Shown here one piece after another: positions 29,463-37,513 of a stretch of 64,000 bases of DNA. Both the position numbers and the translations under genes were made by a program. The stretch comes from Devosia sp. 67-54 (lineage in GTDB: Bacteria; Pseudomonadota; Alphaproteobacteria; Rhizobiales; Devosiaceae). Under the pieces are notes generated by a model that did not search any database, was not told the origin of the DNA, and saw nothing but the letters and a program-made list of their open reading frames with translations. Every line of letters begins with the position of its first letter. Position 1 is the first letter of the stretch. The stretch spans positions 620,001-684,000 of the forward strand of contig NZ_MKVA01000011.1 in NCBI RefSeq assembly GCF_001899075.1, read 5' to 3'.

Positions 29463-30338
29463 CTATTCGCGGCTCGCCGAGCCGAGCAGCCCGTACGGTC
29501 TGAGGACCAGCACCAGCGTCATGGCGACGAACAGCATGACGTAGGCGTAGCCCGGATTGAACATGGAGGTGATGCTGATGATCTCGCCGGCGATCAGCCC
29601 GCCCAGCACCGCGCCGGGGAACGAGCCGACGCCGCCGATCACCACCACCACGAAGGTCTGCACCAGGATCGGCTCGCCCACATCGGGCGCGAGCGACACC
29701 ACCGGCGCGTTGACGATGCCGGCAAACCCCGCCGCCGCCGCGCCGATGCCGAACACCAGCATGAACACGCGATAGACGTTGATGCCGAGCGAGCCCACCA
29801 TCACCGGATCTTCGATCCCGGCCCTGACGATCATGCCGAGCTTGGTGCGGTAGAGCACGAGATACAGCACCAGCAGCGCCACCGCGACGATGCCGAACAG
29901 CGCCAGCCGGTAGGTGGGATAGACCATGAAGCCGAGATTGGTGATGCCGACGAGGCCGGGCGGCGGCGGCACCGATTTGGACAGGCTGCCGAAGAAGAAG
30001 CGCACCGCCTCGACGAACACGATCCCCAGCCCGAACGTCACCAGGATCTGGTCCTCCGCCGGGCGGTTGTAGAAATAGCGGATGATGCCGCGTTCCATCA
30101 GCACGCCGACCAGCATCACGAACAGCGTTCCGACCACCACGGCCAGCGGGAACGAGCCGGTGTAGCTGAAGGCGACGTAGCCGGCGTAGCCGCCGAGCAT
30201 GAACATGGCGCCATGCGCCAGGTTGAGCACGCCGAGCGTGCCGTAGATGATGGTGAGGCCGGACGAGATCAGCGCCAGCAGCGCTCCCAGCACCAGCCCG
30301 TTGAACATCTGCGACAGGAAGTTTGCCCAGTTGACCAC
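29463..30338 (-). CDS. livH: Branched-chain/amide-type ABC permease LivH
   Basis: A 291-aa inner-membrane permease with about eight helices. It shows the LivH landmarks NGLVLGALLALISSGLTIIYGTLGVLNLAHGAMFMLGGY and the coupling loop MIVRAGIEDPVMVGSLGINV. It lies 13 bp before the LivM-LivG gene and 59 bp after the binding protein in the same operon. The substrate class (branched-chain amino acids, amides or urea) is set by the binding protein, not by this subunit. Confidence 0.92.
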   Translation of the reverse strand: MVNWANFLSQMFNGLVLGALLALISSGLTIIYGTLGVLNLAHGAMFMLGGYAGYVAFSYTGSFPLAVVVGTLFVMLVGVLMERGIIRYFYNRPAEDQILVTFGLGIVFVEAVRFFFGSLSKSVPPPPGLVGITNLGFMVYPTYRLALFGIVAVALLVLYLVLYRTKLGMIVRAGIEDPVMVGSLGINVYRVFMLVFGIGAAAAGFAGIVNAPVVSLAPDVGEPILVQTFVVVVIGGVGSFPGAVLGGLIAGEIISITSMFNPGYAYVMLFVAMTLVLVLRPYGLLGSASRE

Positions 30339-30397
30339 GCTCGACCTCGCGCATGATGGGTCGCCGCCGCGGCGGCGGCGACCGGGGTTTCAGACGA

Positions 30398-31738
30398 TCA
30401 GGTGTACGAGCCCAGCTGGCAGCCGAAGGCGTCGGGCGCCTGCATCAGGCCTTCGCCCGGCACCACTTCCAGCACTTCCCAGAAGTCCTCGTCGTTCTTC
30501 ATGTCGCTGGGCTTCTTGCCGCGCACGATGACCACCGGGCGCACGCACTGGTGATCCTCGGGACGATAATGCACGTCGCCGAGCAGCGAGGGCATGGTCT
30601 CGCCCTTTTCCCACGTCTTGATCACGTCCGGCGGGTAGAAGGTGCCGGCCTCGGTGACCACCCGCGCCCAGTGGGCGAAGCTGACATAGGAGTTCTCGGC
30701 GCCCCATTCCGGCCGGTAGCCGTACTTCTTGAAGAACGCCTCGACGAACATCTTGGCCAGCGGATACTGGTCCTCCTGCGTCCACCAGAAATCGGTGGCC
30801 GCATAGACGCCTTCCATCACGTCGGCGCCCACTTCCTTGGACAGGAACGGGATCTGGTACGGGATCACCAGGTTCATCGTCGGCAGCAGCCCGAACTGCT
30901 TGGCCTGCTGCGTGCTGAGCACCGCGTCGCGGCCCCAGTTCACGTTGATCAGGAACTCGGCGCCGGAATTGGCGATGTTGGTGAGGTACTGGCTGAAGTC
31001 CTGCGTGCCGAGCGGCGAGACCTGGTCGGTCACCTGCGTCCAGCCCGCATTCTGCGTCAGGTAGTCGTTGACCGATTTGGTCACCGTGTGCCCGTAGGTG
31101 TAGTCGGGCGTCATGAACGCCGCCTTGCGGTTCTTGCCGAAGGCCTTGACCAGCACCGGCCCGATCGCCGCCGCGGCCGTCTGGCCGAAGAAGTTCTGGC
31201 GGAAGCCGTAGCGCACGCAGTCCTTGCCGGTGGTGTCGTTGGAGCCGGAAATGCCCGCGAGGTACAGCACCTTCTCGCGGTCGGCGAGGTGGTTGAGCGC
31301 CACCGCGACGGCGCTCGAGGTCGAGCCCGTCATCAGCACGATCTTGTTGTCGGCGATGAAGCGCTGCTCCGCCTGCACGGCGTCGTTCGGCTTGGCGGCG
31401 GAATCGGCCACCAGCAGCTTCACTTCCTTGCCCAGCAGGCCCTTGGTGAGGCTCGGCACGAACTGCTTCATCAGATCGTGGCCGGTGTTCATGTGCTCGA
31501 CCGCGAGCTCCCAGCCCTTCAGCTCGTCCTCGCCCTGCACCGCATAGGTGCCGGTGCGCGGCACGGCGACGCCGATCGATACCGAATCGCCCGACGATCC
31601 GGCCGGCCAGGTGCCGAGCGGCGGCTGGTCTTCGGCGAAGGCGAAGCTGGGCAGCAGGCTTGCACCCGCGGCGGCGCCCGTAGCCAGAAGCATTGTACGG
31701 CGGCTGATGCCGCCGCTGAAAAGATCATGGTCCTTCAT
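30398..31738 (-). CDS. ABC transporter binding protein, HAAT family (Tat-exported)
   Basis: A 446-aa periplasmic binding protein of the LivJ/AmiC/UrtA superfamily. The N-terminus (MKDHDLFSGGISRRTMLLATGAAAGASLLPSFAFA) has a twin-arginine motif, so export is probably folded through Tat. The ligand-binding fold follows (SIGVAVPRTGTYAVQGEDELKG, VLMTGSTSSAVAVALNHLADREKVLYLAGISGSNDT). It is longer than LivJ and closer in length to amide- or aromatic-binding members, so the ligand is uncertain. The start at 31738 avoids 16 extra residues in the track. It is the first gene of the operon. Confidence 0.88.
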   Translation of the reverse strand: MKDHDLFSGGISRRTMLLATGAAAGASLLPSFAFAEDQPPLGTWPAGSSGDSVSIGVAVPRTGTYAVQGEDELKGWELAVEHMNTGHDLMKQFVPSLTKGLLGKEVKLLVADSAAKPNDAVQAEQRFIADNKIVLMTGSTSSAVAVALNHLADREKVLYLAGISGSNDTTGKDCVRYGFRQNFFGQTAAAAIGPVLVKAFGKNRKAAFMTPDYTYGHTVTKSVNDYLTQNAGWTQVTDQVSPLGTQDFSQYLTNIANSGAEFLINVNWGRDAVLSTQQAKQFGLLPTMNLVIPYQIPFLSKEVGADVMEGVYAATDFWWTQEDQYPLAKMFVEAFFKKYGYRPEWGAENSYVSFAHWARVVTEAGTFYPPDVIKTWEKGETMPSLLGDVHYRPEDHQCVRPVVIVRGKKPSDMKNDEDFWEVLEVVPGEGLMQAPDAFGCQLGSYT

Positions 31739-31930
31739 TTGGTCCTCCCAAGCTGCACACCGGCCGGTGCCGGCGCGGGCAGTCATGCTTGGCAGGAGAC
31801 CGGCTCCTGGCGTGCGGGGCCGGCGCCTTCTGTCGAGGCGTATCGGGCCCGGGCCATTGGCCTCCTCCTGCCAACTCCCGGGACGGAGTAGAATCGAGCA
31901 AGCTGATGAAAGCCTGACCCGGAACTGACC

Positions 31931-32239
31931 TCAAGCTGACTTTCCCGGCAGCCCGAGCGCCTGCTCCAGCGCCGCCAGCAGCCGGGCGACGTCGGCGGCC
32001 CGCACCGGCTCGCCGGCGACGAAGCGGTCGTCGAGCTCGATCGCGATATTGCCCACTTCGGCATAGCCGAAGGTGCCGGCGGCGCCCGCGAGCCCGTGCA
32101 CGATGCGCGCCAGGTCCTCGAGCCTGCCGCTGTCGCTGAGCTGCGCGATGGCCTGCCGGTCGGCGTCGAGCCGGGCCCGGAACGAGCCGTCCGGATCGAG
32201 CAGCTTCAGGTCCTGCCCGGTCGGCCGCGGCGTCCGCAT
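31931..32239 (-). CDS. HPt domain phosphotransfer protein
   Basis: A 102-aa single-domain histidine phosphotransfer protein. The phospho-accepting His is in RIVHGLAGAAGTFGYAEVG, the standard HPt pattern on a four-helix bundle. The ATG at 32239 shares one base with the stop of the response-regulator gene (TGATG), so synthesis of the two is coupled. It would shuttle phosphate between the receiver proteins encoded here. Free HPt proteins beside an OmpR-type regulator point to a multistep phosphorelay. Confidence 0.85.
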   Translation of the reverse strand: MRTPRPTGQDLKLLDPDGSFRARLDADRQAIAQLSDSGRLEDLARIVHGLAGAAGTFGYAEVGNIAIELDDRFVAGEPVRAADVARLLAALEQALGLPGKSA

Positions 32240-33000
32240 CAATTGGGCGCGCCGCCCGCTCCCACCAGCCGGTAGCCGATGCCGCGCCGGGTCTCGAGCG
32301 CCACCCCGGCGCCCGCCGCCTTCAGCGCCCGCCTCAGCTTGGAGATCTGCGCCTCGATCGAATTGGCGGTCACGTCGTCGTCGAAGCCGTAGAGCGCTTC
32401 CTCGACCATGCGCTTGGGCGTCATGTGGTTCTTGCGCCGCGCCAGCAGCTCGAGCAGCTGGAACTGCTTGCGCGGCAGCGCCAGGCTCACCCCGTCGACG
32501 ATCGCCTCCAGCGCGTCGGCGTCGACCACCATGTTGGCGATGGCGATGCGGTGGCCCCGCAGCCGCGACGGCCGGCGCAGCAGGGCGGTGACCCGCGCCC
32601 GCATCTCCGGCACCGCGAACGGCTTCACCAGATAGTCGTCGGCGCCGCTGGTGAGCCCCATCACCCGGTCCTCCACCCGCCGCCGCGCCGTCAGCATCAG
32701 GATCGGCGCCTCGACCGTGCGCCGCCGCATTTCGCGCACCAGGTCGAGCCCGTCGCCGTCCGGCAGCCCGAGATCGACGATCATCAGCGTGTAGTCGTTG
32801 GCCCGCGCCGCGAACAGCGCATCCTCGGCATAGCGCACCGTGTCGACGGTGTGGCCCAGCCCCCTGAGCTCGCGTCCGAGCAGCGCCGCGATATTGTCGT
32901 CGTCCTCGACCACCAGGATGCGCGCCTGCGCCGCGATCGGCTCGAGATGCTCCCTGCTGGCCGCCGCGAACCCCTCCGCGTGGCCGTAATCCAGCGTCAT
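32239..33000 (-). CDS. OmpR-family response regulator
   Basis: A 253-aa regulator with a receiver domain (ILVVEDDDNIAALLG, phospho-acceptor Asp in LMIVDLGLPDGDGLDL, Lys in DYLVKPFAVPE) and a C-terminal winged-helix DNA-binding domain (LPRKQFQLLELLARRKNHMTPKRMVEEALYGFDDDVTANSIEAQISKLR). The ATG at 33000 follows AGGAGGAGTGTGACG. The track's 99-residue extension runs through the divergent promoter and is rejected. It is divergent from the receiver/kinase genes at 33119-36489 and coupled to the HPt gene. Target genes are not known. Confidence 0.9.
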   Translation of the reverse strand: MTLDYGHAEGFAAASREHLEPIAAQARILVVEDDDNIAALLGRELRGLGHTVDTVRYAEDALFAARANDYTLMIVDLGLPDGDGLDLVREMRRRTVEAPILMLTARRRVEDRVMGLTSGADDYLVKPFAVPEMRARVTALLRRPSRLRGHRIAIANMVVDADALEAIVDGVSLALPRKQFQLLELLARRKNHMTPKRMVEEALYGFDDDVTANSIEAQISKLRRALKAAGAGVALETRRGIGYRLVGAGGAPN

Positions 33001-33034
33001 CGTCACACTCCTCCTCGTATGCCGACGCGGCCGA

Positions 33035-33062
33035 TTGTGTGAGGCTTGTCGCTCAAACACAA
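33035..33062. promoter_or_regulatory. Dyad in the divergent phosphorelay promoter
   Basis: TTGTGTGAG and CTCAAACACAA form an imperfect inverted repeat (TTGTGT/ACACAA and GAG/CTC arms). It sits in the 118-bp gap between the divergent response-regulator and receiver genes, and is a candidate autoregulatory site for the OmpR-type regulator. Confidence 0.35.
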
Positions 33063-33118
33063 GGGGTCTAGGGTCTTTTGGCGGGCAAAGGCAGAGCCGT
33101 GCCGCGAGGGAGAAAGCC

Positions 33119-33508
33119 ATTCCGGCCTCGATTCTGATCGCCGACGACGACCCCAACATCCTGCGTGCCTTGACCTTCCTGATGCAGCGCGAGGGACACG
33201 AGGTGCGCACCGCCACCGACGGCCAGCAGGCGCTGGCTGCCGTCGCCGACGCCGTTCCCGACGTGCTGCTGCTCGACCTGATGATGCCGCGCGGCAATGG
33301 CTACGAGGTGTGCCGCGCGCTGCGCGCCTCGCCCGACTACGACGCCGTTCGCATCATCATGCTCACCGCCCGCGGCGGCGATGCCGACCAGCACACCGGC
33401 CTCGCGCTTGGCGCCGACGCCTATGTCACCAAGCCCTTCGCCATCGCCGAAGTGATCGATTGCGTCGCCGCCGTGCTGGCGCGGCCGCGCCCCGCCGGAG
33501 GAGCCTGA
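33119..33508 (+). CDS. Single-domain response regulator (receiver only), probable ATT start
   Basis: A 129-aa CheY-like receiver with no output domain: ILIADDDPNILRALTFLMQREGH, phospho-acceptor in LLLDLMMPRGNGYEV, and TKPFAIAEVI. The domain begins immediately after Ile-Pro-Ala-Ser. The track start (TTG 33035) would add 28 residues through the promoter dyad. Instead, an AGGGAG ribosome site (33107-33112) stands exactly 6 nt before an in-frame ATT at 33119, and no ATG/GTG/TTG is suitably placed. The rare ATT start is therefore the best reading. It would act as a phosphate carrier between kinase and HPt. Confidence 0.78.
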   Translation: MPASILIADDDPNILRALTFLMQREGHEVRTATDGQQALAAVADAVPDVLLLDLMMPRGNGYEVCRALRASPDYDAVRIIMLTARGGDADQHTGLALGADAYVTKPFAIAEVIDCVAAVLARPRPAGGA

Positions 33509-33511
33509 GCC

Positions 33512-33736
33512 ATGCTTCGCCGCACCGCCCGCCGCGACCGCCTGATCGGCCTGTTCATCCTGGCGCTGCTGCTGTTCAACCCGCCGCTGCTCAACCTGTT
33601 CGGCGGCAATTTCTTCGGCTGGCCCGGCCTTTACATCTACCTGTTCAGCGCCTGGGCGCTGATCATCGCCGGCGTCGCTCTGGTGGCCGAGCGCCACCGC
33701 GCCGCGGGCGACGATCGCGACGACCGCCTGCCATGA
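33512..33736 (+). CDS. Small two-helix membrane protein coupled to the sensor kinase
   Basis: A 74-aa protein with two hydrophobic segments (LIGLFILALLLFNPPLLNLF and YIYLFSAWALIIAGVALVA) and charged ends. It lies 3 bp after the receiver gene, and its TGA overlaps the kinase ATG (ATGA at 33733-33736). A small membrane ORF translationally coupled to the kinase is also known upstream of cbrA in Pseudomonas (cbrX), so an accessory role for the transporter-like sensor is likely. No enzymatic motif is present. Confidence 0.75.
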   Translation: MLRRTARRDRLIGLFILALLLFNPPLLNLFGGNFFGWPGLYIYLFSAWALIIAGVALVAERHRAAGDDRDDRLP

Positions 33737-36489
33737 GCCGCGAGCTCGTCCTCGGCATCGCCATCGCCTATCTGCTGGCGCTGTTCGCCATCGCCTTCAT
33801 GGTCGAACGCGGCACCGGCCGCCTCGGCCGGCTGACCGGCTCGAGCCTGGTCTATACCCTGTCGCTCGCCGTCTATTGCAGCTCCTGGACCTTCAATGGC
33901 GGCGTCGGCCGCGCCGCCATCAACGGCTTCGACTTCCTGCCCATCTATCTGGGGCCCACGCTCGCCTTCATCCTCGGCCCCATCCTCATCCGCCGCATGC
34001 TGCGCGTCAGCAAGGCCAACAACATCACCTCCATCGCCGACCTGATCGGCGCCCGCTTCGGCCGCTCCGCCGGGCTCGCGGCGCTGGTCACCGTCATCGC
34101 CGTGATCGGCCTCATCCCCTATATCGCGCTGCAGCTCAAATCGATCGCCCAGGGCTTTGCCGTCCTGACGCTGACCTCGCCCGATCCGGCCGACCAGCCG
34201 CCGCTGCTCGACGGCGCGCTGTGGGCCGCCGCCATCCTCACCGTCTTCGCCATGCTGTTCGGCAGCCGCTCCATCCATCCGGGCGAGCACCACCCGGGCA
34301 TGGTGGTCGCCATCGCCGCCGAATCGATCCTCAAGCTGGTCAGCCTCACCATCATCGGCCTGTTCGTGGTCTATGGCCTGTTCAACGGCTTCGGCGATCT
34401 GTTCGGCCAGGCCGCGGCGCTGCCCGATTTCGCCGCGCTGTTCAAGCGCACGCCCGACCGCTACGGCTTCTCCTGGGTGGCGATGACGCTGCTCGCCATG
34501 CTCGCGACCTTCTGCCTGCCGCGCCAGTTCCAGGTGACCGTGGTCGAGAACGTCGACGAGCGCCATCTCGACCGCGCCATCTGGCAGTTCCCGCTCTATC
34601 TGCTGCTCATCAACCTGTTCGTGCTGCCCATCGCGGTGGCCGGCCGCCTGCTGCTGCCGGGCGTCGGCAACCCCGACAACCTCGTCCTCGCGCTGCCGCT
34701 GGTCGGCGGCCAGCCGGTCATCGCCCTCATCGCCTTTCTCGGCGGCGTCTCCGCCGCCGCCAGCATGGTGGTGGTCGAGACCACGGCGCTCTCCATCATG
34801 GTGTGCAACGACGTGGTGATGCCGGCGCTGCTGCGCGTTCCCCCGCTCGGCCTCGCCCGCCGCTCCGACCTCACCCGGCTGCTGCTCTGGGTGCGGCGCG
34901 GCGTCATGGTGGTGGTGATGGCGCTGGGCTATCTCTACATGCGCCACGACAGCGCCCAGGTGGCGCTGGTGTCGATCGGCCTCATGTCGTTCGTCGCCGT
35001 GGCGCAGTTCGCCCCGGCGCTGATCCTCGGCCTGTTCTGGCGCGGCGCTACCAAGGCCGGCGCCTTCGCCGGCATCTCCGCCGGCTTCGTCGTCTGGTGC
35101 TACACGCTGCTGCTGCCCAGCTTCATCGCCCCGCCGATCGCCAATTTCGTCGCCTATGGCCCGTTCAATCTCGGCCCGCTGCGGCCCTATGCGCTGTTCG
35201 GCCTCGCCGGCCTCGATCCGGTGACGCATTCGACCTTCTGGTCGCTGCTCGCCAATGTCGGCGCCCTGCTCGGCGTCTCCATGCTCGGCCGCCAGCGCCC
35301 GATCGACCGCGCCCATGCGGCGCTGTTCGTCGATGCCGACAATCCGCGCGACGCGGCGCAGATCTGGCGCCGCACCGCGCTGATCCCCGACCTGCACTCG
35401 CTCGCCTCGCGCTTTCTCGGCCGCGACCGCGCCGACGACGCCTTCGCCACCTGGGCCGCCGGCCGCGGCCTCGATCCGGCGACCACCGTCACCGCCGACG
35501 CCGAGACCGTGCTGTTCTACGAGCGGCTGCTCGCCAGCGTCATCGGCGCCGCCTCGGCCCGGGTGCTGGTCGGCGCCATCGTCGAGGAGGAGCAGCTCGG
35601 CGTCGACGACGTCATGCGCATCCTCGACGAGACGCAGCGCGTGCTCGAGGCCAATCGCCGGCTCGAGGAAAAATCGCTGGCGCTCGAAACCGCCACCGCC
35701 GAGCTGCAGGCCGCCAACACCCGCCTCAAGGAGCTCGACCGGCTGAAGGACGATTTCGTCGCCACCGTCAACCACGAGCTCAGAACGCCGCTCGCCTCGA
35801 TCCGCGCCTTCTCCGAAATCCTGCGCGACCACCCGCAGCTCGGCGATGCCGAGCGCCTCGAATTCCTCGCCATCGTCATCGCCGAATCCGAGCGGCTGAC
35901 CCGCCTCATCGGCCAGCTGCTGCATCTGAGCAAGATCGAGGCGACCGGCACCATGCCGGCCCGCGCCGAGCTCGTCGACCTCGCCGCGGTGGTGCGCGAA
36001 TCCGCCGCCGCCATGCGCCAGGTCTTCGCCGGCGCCGGCGTCGCGCTCGACATCGACATCGCCTGCGACGACGCCCGCATCGTCGGCGACCACGACCGGC
36101 TGGTGCAGGTGCTGATCAATCTGCTCGGCAACGCCGCCAAATTCTCGCCGCGCCGGACCGGCCGCGCCACGCTGTCGCTGCGCGCCGCCGGAAGCGAGAT
36201 CGAGCTCGCCGTCGCCGACAACGGCCCGGGCATCCCGCCCGCCGCCCGCGACGTGGTGTTCGACCGTTTCCGCCAGCTCGGCGACGCCCTCGGCGACAAG
36301 CCCGAAGGCGTCGGCCTCGGCCTCGCCATCAGCCAGCGCATCGTCGCCCAGCACGGCGGCCGCATCTGGATCGAGGACGCCCCCGCCGGCGGCGCCGTGT
36401 TCCGCATCCGCCTCGCCGCCGCACCGGCAGAGCGTCGCAGTCAGTCCCCTCGCCCCTCCGGGGAGCGGGTGGCGGAGCTTGGAGCGTAG
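33733..36489 (+). CDS. CbrA-like sensor histidine kinase with sodium/solute-symporter domain
   Basis: A 918-aa membrane kinase. Residues 1 to about 540 are an SLC5/SSS-type transporter region with about 13 helices (KANNITSIADLIGARFGRSAGLAALVTVIAVIGLIPYIALQLK). A STAC-like linker (ETVLFYERLLASVIGAASARVL) and a coiled coil follow, then HisKA with the phospho-accepting His in FVATVNHELRTPLASIRAFSEIL (about 680) and HATPase_c (NLLGNAAKFSPR, VADNGPGIPPAARD, GVGLGLAISQR). It has no receiver of its own; the neighbouring receiver and HPt supply these. The last roughly 17 residues (after RIRLAAAPAE) are encoded by a palindromic repeat. Confidence 0.9.
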   Translation: MSRELVLGIAIAYLLALFAIAFMVERGTGRLGRLTGSSLVYTLSLAVYCSSWTFNGGVGRAAINGFDFLPIYLGPTLAFILGPILIRRMLRVSKANNITSIADLIGARFGRSAGLAALVTVIAVIGLIPYIALQLKSIAQGFAVLTLTSPDPADQPPLLDGALWAAAILTVFAMLFGSRSIHPGEHHPGMVVAIAAESILKLVSLTIIGLFVVYGLFNGFGDLFGQAAALPDFAALFKRTPDRYGFSWVAMTLLAMLATFCLPRQFQVTVVENVDERHLDRAIWQFPLYLLLINLFVLPIAVAGRLLLPGVGNPDNLVLALPLVGGQPVIALIAFLGGVSAAASMVVVETTALSIMVCNDVVMPALLRVPPLGLARRSDLTRLLLWVRRGVMVVVMALGYLYMRHDSAQVALVSIGLMSFVAVAQFAPALILGLFWRGATKAGAFAGISAGFVVWCYTLLLPSFIAPPIANFVAYGPFNLGPLRPYALFGLAGLDPVTHSTFWSLLANVGALLGVSMLGRQRPIDRAHAALFVDADNPRDAAQIWRRTALIPDLHSLASRFLGRDRADDAFATWAAGRGLDPATTVTADAETVLFYERLLASVIGAASARVLVGAIVEEEQLGVDDVMRILDETQRVLEANRRLEEKSLALETATAELQAANTRLKELDRLKDDFVATVNHELRTPLASIRAFSEILRDHPQLGDAERLEFLAIVIAESERLTRLIGQLLHLSKIEATGTMPARAELVDLAAVVRESAAAMRQVFAGAGVALDIDIACDDARIVGDHDRLVQVLINLLGNAAKFSPRRTGRATLSLRAAGSEIELAVADNGPGIPPAARDVVFDRFRQLGDALGDKPEGVGLGLAISQRIVAQHGGRIWIEDAPAGGAVFRIRLAAAPAERRSQSPRPSGERVAELGA

Positions 36490-36511
36490 CGACGCTGCGA
36501 AGCTGGGGGAG
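36439..36511. repeat. Class B palindromic repeat overlapping the kinase 3' end
   Basis: This copy begins CAGTCCCCTCGCCCCTCCGG and continues through GCGAAGCTGGGGGAGG. The same family occurs at 50388, 60094, 61497, 61643 and 61774. The kinase stop codon (36487-36489) lies within it, so insertion probably replaced or extended the original C-terminus. Confidence 0.7.
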
Positions 36512-36717
36512 GCGGCCTTTCCTGACGCCAGCCGGCCCAACCGCATGAGCGACAGCCCCCCGCCGCCCGCTGCCAATGCCAAAACAGCCGCCGCCTCTCA
36601 CTTTCTGGGGATCGGCGGGCCCGCTTTCGCACATCGAGGCGAGACAGGCCGGCTGGGATCGCTATGCTGCGCACGAAACGGCCGCGGGCCAGCCCGGCGG
36701 CGAAACTGGAGGAACGA

Positions 36718-37458
36718 GTGGACATTCCAACAATCAAGCGGCCACCCAGGCACATCATCGATGCCCTCAGGGACATCGGCACGGCGACCGTCGCCGGCAC
36801 GCTCGGCCATGCCGGCTTCCGCAACCCGCATATGCTGGGCCCGGTCAGCCAGCGCCCCGGCAAGTCGATCGTCGGCCCGGCGCTGACCCTGCAATTCCTG
36901 CCGCAGCGGCCGGATTTGTTCAGCGAGGGCGAATACGCCGATCCCGAGACGCAACTGCACCGCCACGTCCTCTACCAGGTCGAGGAAGGCGATGTGGTCG
37001 TGGTCGATGCCCGCGGCGACATGAGCTCGGGCGTCTTCGGCGACATGATGTCGACCTATTTCAAGGGCCGCGGCGGCGCCGGCATCGTCATCGACGGCGT
37101 CATGCGCGACCGGCCCAATGTCGAAAAGCTCGATCTGGCGCTGTGGCTGCGCGGCTGGACGCCGAACTATCACGTGCAGGTTTCCATCTTTCCCTCGGCG
37201 GTCAACGTGCCGATCGCCTGCGGCGGCGTCACCGTCATCCCCGGCGACATCATCATGGCCGACGACGACGGCGTCATCGTGCTGCCGCCCTCGATGGCCG
37301 AGCAGGTCATCGAGGAGTCGCGCAAGCACGCCGACTGGGAAGTATTCAGTCGCGAGAAGCTGCAGCAGGGCGCCGACCTGCGCCGCTACTATCCGCTGCA
37401 TCCCGACGCGCAGGGCGAATACGAGGCCTGGCGCAAGCTGAATCCGGTGAAGCCGTAG
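36718..37458 (+). CDS. RraA-like / HMG aldolase-type protein
   Basis: A 246-aa protein of the RraA fold, which includes 4-hydroxy-4-methyl-2-oxoglutarate/oxaloacetate aldolases and RNase E regulators. Motifs: TATVAGTLGHAGFRN near the N-terminus, VVVVDARGDMSSGVFGDMM, and the metal/substrate loop GIVIDGVMRDRPNV. The GTG at 36718 is preferred because GGAGGAACGA stands directly upstream; the track start 36664 overlaps that site. It is longer than E. coli RraA (161 aa) and more like catabolic aldolase or decarboxylase members. It is convergent with a LacI gene, which may or may not regulate it. Confidence 0.8.
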   Translation: MDIPTIKRPPRHIIDALRDIGTATVAGTLGHAGFRNPHMLGPVSQRPGKSIVGPALTLQFLPQRPDLFSEGEYADPETQLHRHVLYQVEEGDVVVVDARGDMSSGVFGDMMSTYFKGRGGAGIVIDGVMRDRPNVEKLDLALWLRGWTPNYHVQVSIFPSAVNVPIACGGVTVIPGDIIMADDDGVIVLPPSMAEQVIEESRKHADWEVFSREKLQQGADLRRYYPLHPDAQGEYEAWRKLNPVKP

Positions 37459-37478
37459 CCGCCGTCGCGCCGGCGAAG

Positions 37479-37500
37479 CCCTCCCCCGCGCCGGGGAGGG
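37479..37500. terminator. GC-rich hairpin between convergent genes
   Basis: CCCTCCCC / GGGGAGGG forms an 8-bp perfect stem around CGCGCC, located between the stop of the RraA-like gene (37458) and that of the LacI gene (37514). It lacks a T run, so if it terminates, it may do so weakly or with Rho. Confidence 0.45.
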
Positions 37501-37513
37501 CAGGGCGCGCCGT

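Noticed and set aside
33637-36582. 981-aa ORF on the minus strand
   Set aside because: It is antisense to the sensor kinase, has no recognisable motif, and has the low-complexity Gly/Asp/Glu composition typical of shadow frames in GC-rich DNA.
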